Source: Candidatus Rubrimentiphilum sp.
GTDB taxonomy: Bacteria > Vulcanimicrobiota > Vulcanimicrobiia > Vulcanimicrobiales > Vulcanimicrobiaceae
Direction: 5' to 3'
Length of the DNA stretch: 64,000 nucleotides
Assembly (NCBI GenBank): GCA_035710515.1
Contig: DASTDE010000004.1
Coordinates: 467,434 to 531,433 of the forward strand
Position 1 is the first letter of the stretch; each line of letters begins with the position of its first letter. Made by a program: the position numbers and the translations under genes. Shown here in pieces: positions 61,276-64,000 of this stretch. Below the pieces are notes generated by a model. The model searched no databases. It was not told where the DNA came from and saw only the letters and a list, made by a program, of their open reading frames with translations.

Positions 61276-62619
61276 GTGGAGCCGAGTCTCTTCGGTTCCG
61301 CGGCCGGCAGCGCGCCGCTGGCCGCGCGGATGCGTCCGCGCACGCTGGACGAATTCGTCGGCCAGGAACAGATCGTCGGCGAAGGCCGCGCGCTGCGCGC
61401 CTCCATCGAGAACGATACGGTTCCGTCGCTGATTCTGTGGGGACCGCCGGGAACCGGAAAGACGACGCTGGCCGAGATCATCGCCAACATGACGGGCGCG
61501 CATTTCAGTTCTATCTCCGCAGTCAGCGCCGGCGTCGCCGATCTGCGCAAGATCGTCGCGCAAGCGCAGCAGCGGCGCGCGCTTGGCAAACGCACCGTGC
61601 TCTTCATCGACGAAATTCACCGCTTCAACAAAGCGCAACAGGATGCGGTGCTACCATACGTTGAGGACGGCACGATCACGCTGATCGGCGCGACGACGGA
61701 GAATCCATCGTTCGAAGTGATCTCCGCGTTGCTTTCGCGCTCGCGCGTTTTCGTGCTGAAAGCGCTGACCGATGAAGAAGTCGGAACGATCGTCGATCGC
61801 GCGCTGGCCGATCGCGAGCGCGGTTTGGGCAAGCTCGCCGTCCGGTTGGAGCCAGATGCGCGCGAGGCGCTCGTGTCGCTGGCGAACGGCGACGCACGCG
61901 TCGCTTTGAGCACGCTGGAGTTTGCCGTCAACGCGGCGCCGGTTGGCGCGGATGAAACGCGCACGCTGGACGCGCGGCTGATCGCCGACGCCATGCAGCG
62001 CCGCGCCGCGAGCTACGACAAAGGCGGTGAGCAGCACTACGACGTCATCAGCGCCTTCATCAAGAGTATTCGCGGAAGCGATCCGGACGCCGCCGTCTAC
62101 TGGCTCGCGCGCATGATCGATGCCGGTGAAGATCCATTGTTTATCGCCCGCCGGCTCGTCATTCTCGCCTCGGAAGACGTCGGCTTGGCGGACTCGCGCG
62201 GGCTGTCGGTCGCGATGGCCGCGCAGCAAGCCGTGCATTTCGTGGGCATGCCCGAAGGGTTCTTTCCACTCGCCCACTGCACGCTGTATCTAGCGACGGC
62301 GCCAAAGAGCAACAGCGTCGGCCGCGCCTACGGCGCCGCTCTAAGAGATGTCGAGGGGACGCGCAACGATCCGGTGCCGCTGCACCTGCGCAATGCGCCC
62401 ACCGGACTCATGCGGCAACTCGGCTACGGGAAAGAATACGAGTACGCGCACGCGAGCGAGGAATATCAATCGCAGCGCGGCGATCTTCCGCCGGCCGAAC
62501 GTTTGCAAAACTATTTGCCCGAGAATATCGCCAAACGCGCGTACTTCGAACCGGGCATCCAAGGCGAGGAATCAAAGCTCGTCGAGTGGATCAAGAAACG
62601 CCGCTCTCCGAAGGGCTGA
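61276..62619 (+). CDS. rarA: Replication-associated recombination protein RarA (MgsA, AAA+ ATPase)
   Basis: A 447-residue AAA+ ATPase, clamp-loader family, acting at stalled replication forks. Walker A GPPGTGKTTLAEI, Walker B VLFIDEIHRF, sensor-1 LIGATTENPSFEV and the long C-terminal helical domain (MAAQQAVHFVGMPEGFFPLA and YGKEYEYAHASEEYQSQ) of MgsA/RarA. GTG start two bases after the LptA-like gene. Confidence 0.94.
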   Translation: MEPSLFGSAAGSAPLAARMRPRTLDEFVGQEQIVGEGRALRASIENDTVPSLILWGPPGTGKTTLAEIIANMTGAHFSSISAVSAGVADLRKIVAQAQQRRALGKRTVLFIDEIHRFNKAQQDAVLPYVEDGTITLIGATTENPSFEVISALLSRSRVFVLKALTDEEVGTIVDRALADRERGLGKLAVRLEPDAREALVSLANGDARVALSTLEFAVNAAPVGADETRTLDARLIADAMQRRAASYDKGGEQHYDVISAFIKSIRGSDPDAAVYWLARMIDAGEDPLFIARRLVILASEDVGLADSRGLSVAMAAQQAVHFVGMPEGFFPLAHCTLYLATAPKSNSVGRAYGAALRDVEGTRNDPVPLHLRNAPTGLMRQLGYGKEYEYAHASEEYQSQRGDLPPAERLQNYLPENIAKRAYFEPGIQGEESKLVEWIKKRRSPKG

Positions 62620-62661
62620 CGACGCATCTCCCGTATTCATCTGGGCTCTGGAGGACCGAAC

Positions 62662-63453
62662 ATGACGGCTGTACCTATGGCTCCATCTCCATGGAAGCTC
62701 GGCGATTTTCACGTTATCGGAAGAACGCACAACGCGGGCGACGCGCTGTGCGAAGATTGCGGCCTCGGCGCTGAAGCGCGTGTGCTCGACGTCGCCTGTG
62801 GAAGCGGCAACACGGCGTTATCGGCGGCGCGGTATGGAGCGCACGTAACGGGACTCGATTTGGTTGACAAGCTCATCGAGCGTGCGCGCATCCGCGCGGA
62901 AGCAGAGGGATTTAAGATCGAGTTTCTCACCGGGACTGCCGAAGAGCTGCCCTTTCCGGATGCGTCCTTCGACTTCGTGCTCTCGACGTTCGGCGTGATG
63001 TTTGCGCCAAATCAAGAACGCGCGGCGAGCGAATTGTTGCGAGTCTGCAAACCGGGCGGAACGATCGGCCTTTCCAATTGGACGCCCGAAAGTTTTCCCG
63101 GCGCGATGTTCGGCCTGGGAAGAAAGTACGCTCCGCCGCCGCCGCCCGGATCGCGCCCGCCGATTGAATGGGGAACGGTGCCCGGACTTCAGCGGCTCTT
63201 CGGCGGAAAAGTGAAAGAGATGCGTTTACTCGATCGATCGTTCCGGATGGATTTCGCAAATCTCGACGCCTGGTTCGATACTTTCCGCAACTATTTCGGG
63301 CCGATGAAGATGCTTTTCGACAATCTGCCGCCCGAGCAAGTGCCGGCGGTGAGCGAGGAGCTGCGCGAGGCCGTCGCGCGCTACAACCGCGCGACCGACG
63401 GGACGCTGAGCGTGGCCATGACGTACGTCAACGTGGTGCTTCGGAAGCCCTAA
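62662..63453 (+). CDS. Class I SAM-dependent methyltransferase
   Basis: A 263-residue UbiE/COQ5-type methyltransferase. Motif I is VLDVACGSGNTALSA (near 35-50), post-I GLDLVDKLIERARI, motif II region FDFVLSTFGVMFAPN and motif III LLRVCKPGGTIGLSN. Substrate unknown. GGAGG lies nine bases before its ATG. The start at 62662 fits that site. It is followed by a strong hairpin. Confidence 0.88.
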   Translation: MTAVPMAPSPWKLGDFHVIGRTHNAGDALCEDCGLGAEARVLDVACGSGNTALSAARYGAHVTGLDLVDKLIERARIRAEAEGFKIEFLTGTAEELPFPDASFDFVLSTFGVMFAPNQERAASELLRVCKPGGTIGLSNWTPESFPGAMFGLGRKYAPPPPPGSRPPIEWGTVPGLQRLFGGKVKEMRLLDRSFRMDFANLDAWFDTFRNYFGPMKMLFDNLPPEQVPAVSEELREAVARYNRATDGTLSVAMTYVNVVLRKP

Positions 63454-63458
63454 AAAAT

Positions 63459-63491
63459 GAAGACGGCCCGGGCGTTTCCCGGACCGTCTTC
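63459..63491. terminator. Strong hairpin after the methyltransferase gene, probable terminator
   Basis: GAAGACGG (63459-63466) and CCGTCTTC (63484-63491) flank CCGGG/CCCGG with a C-A mismatch and a five-base CGTTT loop. It starts 6 bases after the methyltransferase stop. The A run at 63453-63457 gives a T run only on the minus strand, so in canonical form it would end minus-strand transcription; the plus-strand side has only CCCGTTGC. Confidence 0.55.
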
Positions 63492-63569
63492 CCCGTTGCT
63501 ACTTCTCGGAGTGTGCAATGGAGCTTCGCACGAATAGAGCCTACCGCCGAGTTCTGAGAATATCCTGAA

Positions 63570-64000
63570 ATGCAGCGGATTTATTTGGACCATGCCGCCA
63601 CCACGCCCGTGCGCCCCGAAGCGCTCGAGGCGATGCTGCCTTTTTTCGGCCCGGGCGGCTACAATCCGAGCTCCGTCCACGCCGAGGGGCGGGCCGCCAG
63701 GGCCGCCTTGGACGACGCTCGCGAGCGGATCGCGCGCATTCTGGGAGCCAAGCCCAAGGAGATCGTCTTCACCGGCAGCGGCTCGGAGGCGGACAACCTG
63801 GGAATCGCCGGCGCCGCGCGGGCGTCGCGCGCCCGCGGCCGTCATCTCGTCTCGGCGGTTACCGAGCACCACGCCGTCTTGCACACGCTGGAGGCCCTTC
63901 AAAGTGAAGGTTGGGAGATCACGCTGCTGCCGGTCGATTCGCAAGGAAACGTCGATCCTCAAGAATTTGCCTCGGTCTTGCGCGCCGATACCGTGCTCGC
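63570..64000 (+). CDS. Cysteine desulfurase (NifS/IscS family), 5' part only
   Basis: The first 143 residues of a PLP-dependent cysteine desulfurase; the rest lies beyond the window. Seen: RIYLDHAATTPVRPEALEAM (conserved NifS start), GGYNPSSVHAEGRAA, TGSGSEADNLGIAG (PLP-phosphate loop) and the active-site His region TEHHAVLHTLEALQ. It supplies sulfur for Fe-S clusters and tRNA thiolation. The ATG at 63570 is chosen from the alignment start. The catalytic Cys and Lys are outside the window. Confidence 0.9.
   Translation, partial: MQRIYLDHAATTPVRPEALEAMLPFFGPGGYNPSSVHAEGRAARAALDDARERIARILGAKPKEIVFTGSGSEADNLGIAGAARASRARGRHLVSAVTEHHAVLHTLEALQSEGWEITLLPVDSQGNVDPQEFASVLRADTVL

Overview
This is a gene-dense, visibly GC-rich stretch of a bacterial chromosome. 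No gap between genes exceeds about 245 bp, and many neighbouring genes overlap by 1-8 bases. I see no rRNA, tRNA, CRISPR array, integrase, transposase or phage gene. The cell is probably a diderm that makes LPS: there are heptose genes (GmhA, split HldE), heptosyltransferase-like GT9 enzymes, an LpxB-related protein and two LptA-like proteins. Yet the gene order around the ATP synthase, murA, rnc-smc and rpmA-obg resembles Firmicutes and other Terrabacteria, and ribosomal protein L27 has the cleavable N-terminal extension known from Firmicutes. A deep-branching Terrabacteria diderm such as Eremiobacterota (WPS-2) would fit; this is inference and needs a phylogeny.

Layout. 1-3062: small secreted or membrane proteins, a MetX-like hydrolase and an aminotransferase, mostly on the minus strand. 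3144-6748: a 1067-residue protein of about six DUF11-like beta repeats, translationally coupled to a small membrane-anchored HEAT-like protein. 13421-6761 (minus): rpmA-obg-nadD-DUF3465-maf-mreC-mreD-mrdA, joining translation, NAD synthesis and cell elongation, probably from one leaderless promoter. 13518-20946: fabF-rnc-smc-purH and a VOC protein. 22810-34191: hisS-accB, then gmhA, rfaE1, rfaE2, an LpxB-like protein, alternating GT2/GT9 glycosyltransferases, then aspS, so an envelope-sugar block lies between two tRNA synthetases often found side by side. 34188-36304: MFS transporter and small membrane proteins. 42120-36344 (minus): a tight six-gene operon with an enolase-superfamily epimerase, a DUF1611/DgcN-type protein, a peptide-binding lipoprotein, a C39-like cysteine peptidase, TrmL and a family-5 uracil-DNA glycosylase; it looks like D-glutamate or muropeptide salvage plus housekeeping. 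42158-43001: an M91-like metallopeptidase, a 54-residue acidic protein and an unassigned structured segment. 43751-60135: rpiB-glyA-upp-dCMP deaminase-tagO/wecA-wecB-atpZ-atpI-atpBEFFHAGDC-murA-mreB-tsaC. 60132-64000: LptA-like pair, rarA, a methyltransferase and the start of a cysteine desulfurase.

The most unusual observations are: (1) smc and maf have no ATG/GTG/TTG that could begin a complete protein and appear to start at ATA and ATT at coupled junctions, with tsaC (ACG) and mreC as weaker cases; (2) a 32-bp-arm inverted repeat between atpG and atpD, with a second palindromic GC-rich element between atpA and atpG; (3) a five-hairpin, 160-nt segment at 42842-43000 that I cannot assign to a known RNA family; (4) the D-glutamate/muropeptide-like operon with a coupled cysteine peptidase; (5) the DUF11-repeat protein without a signal peptide.
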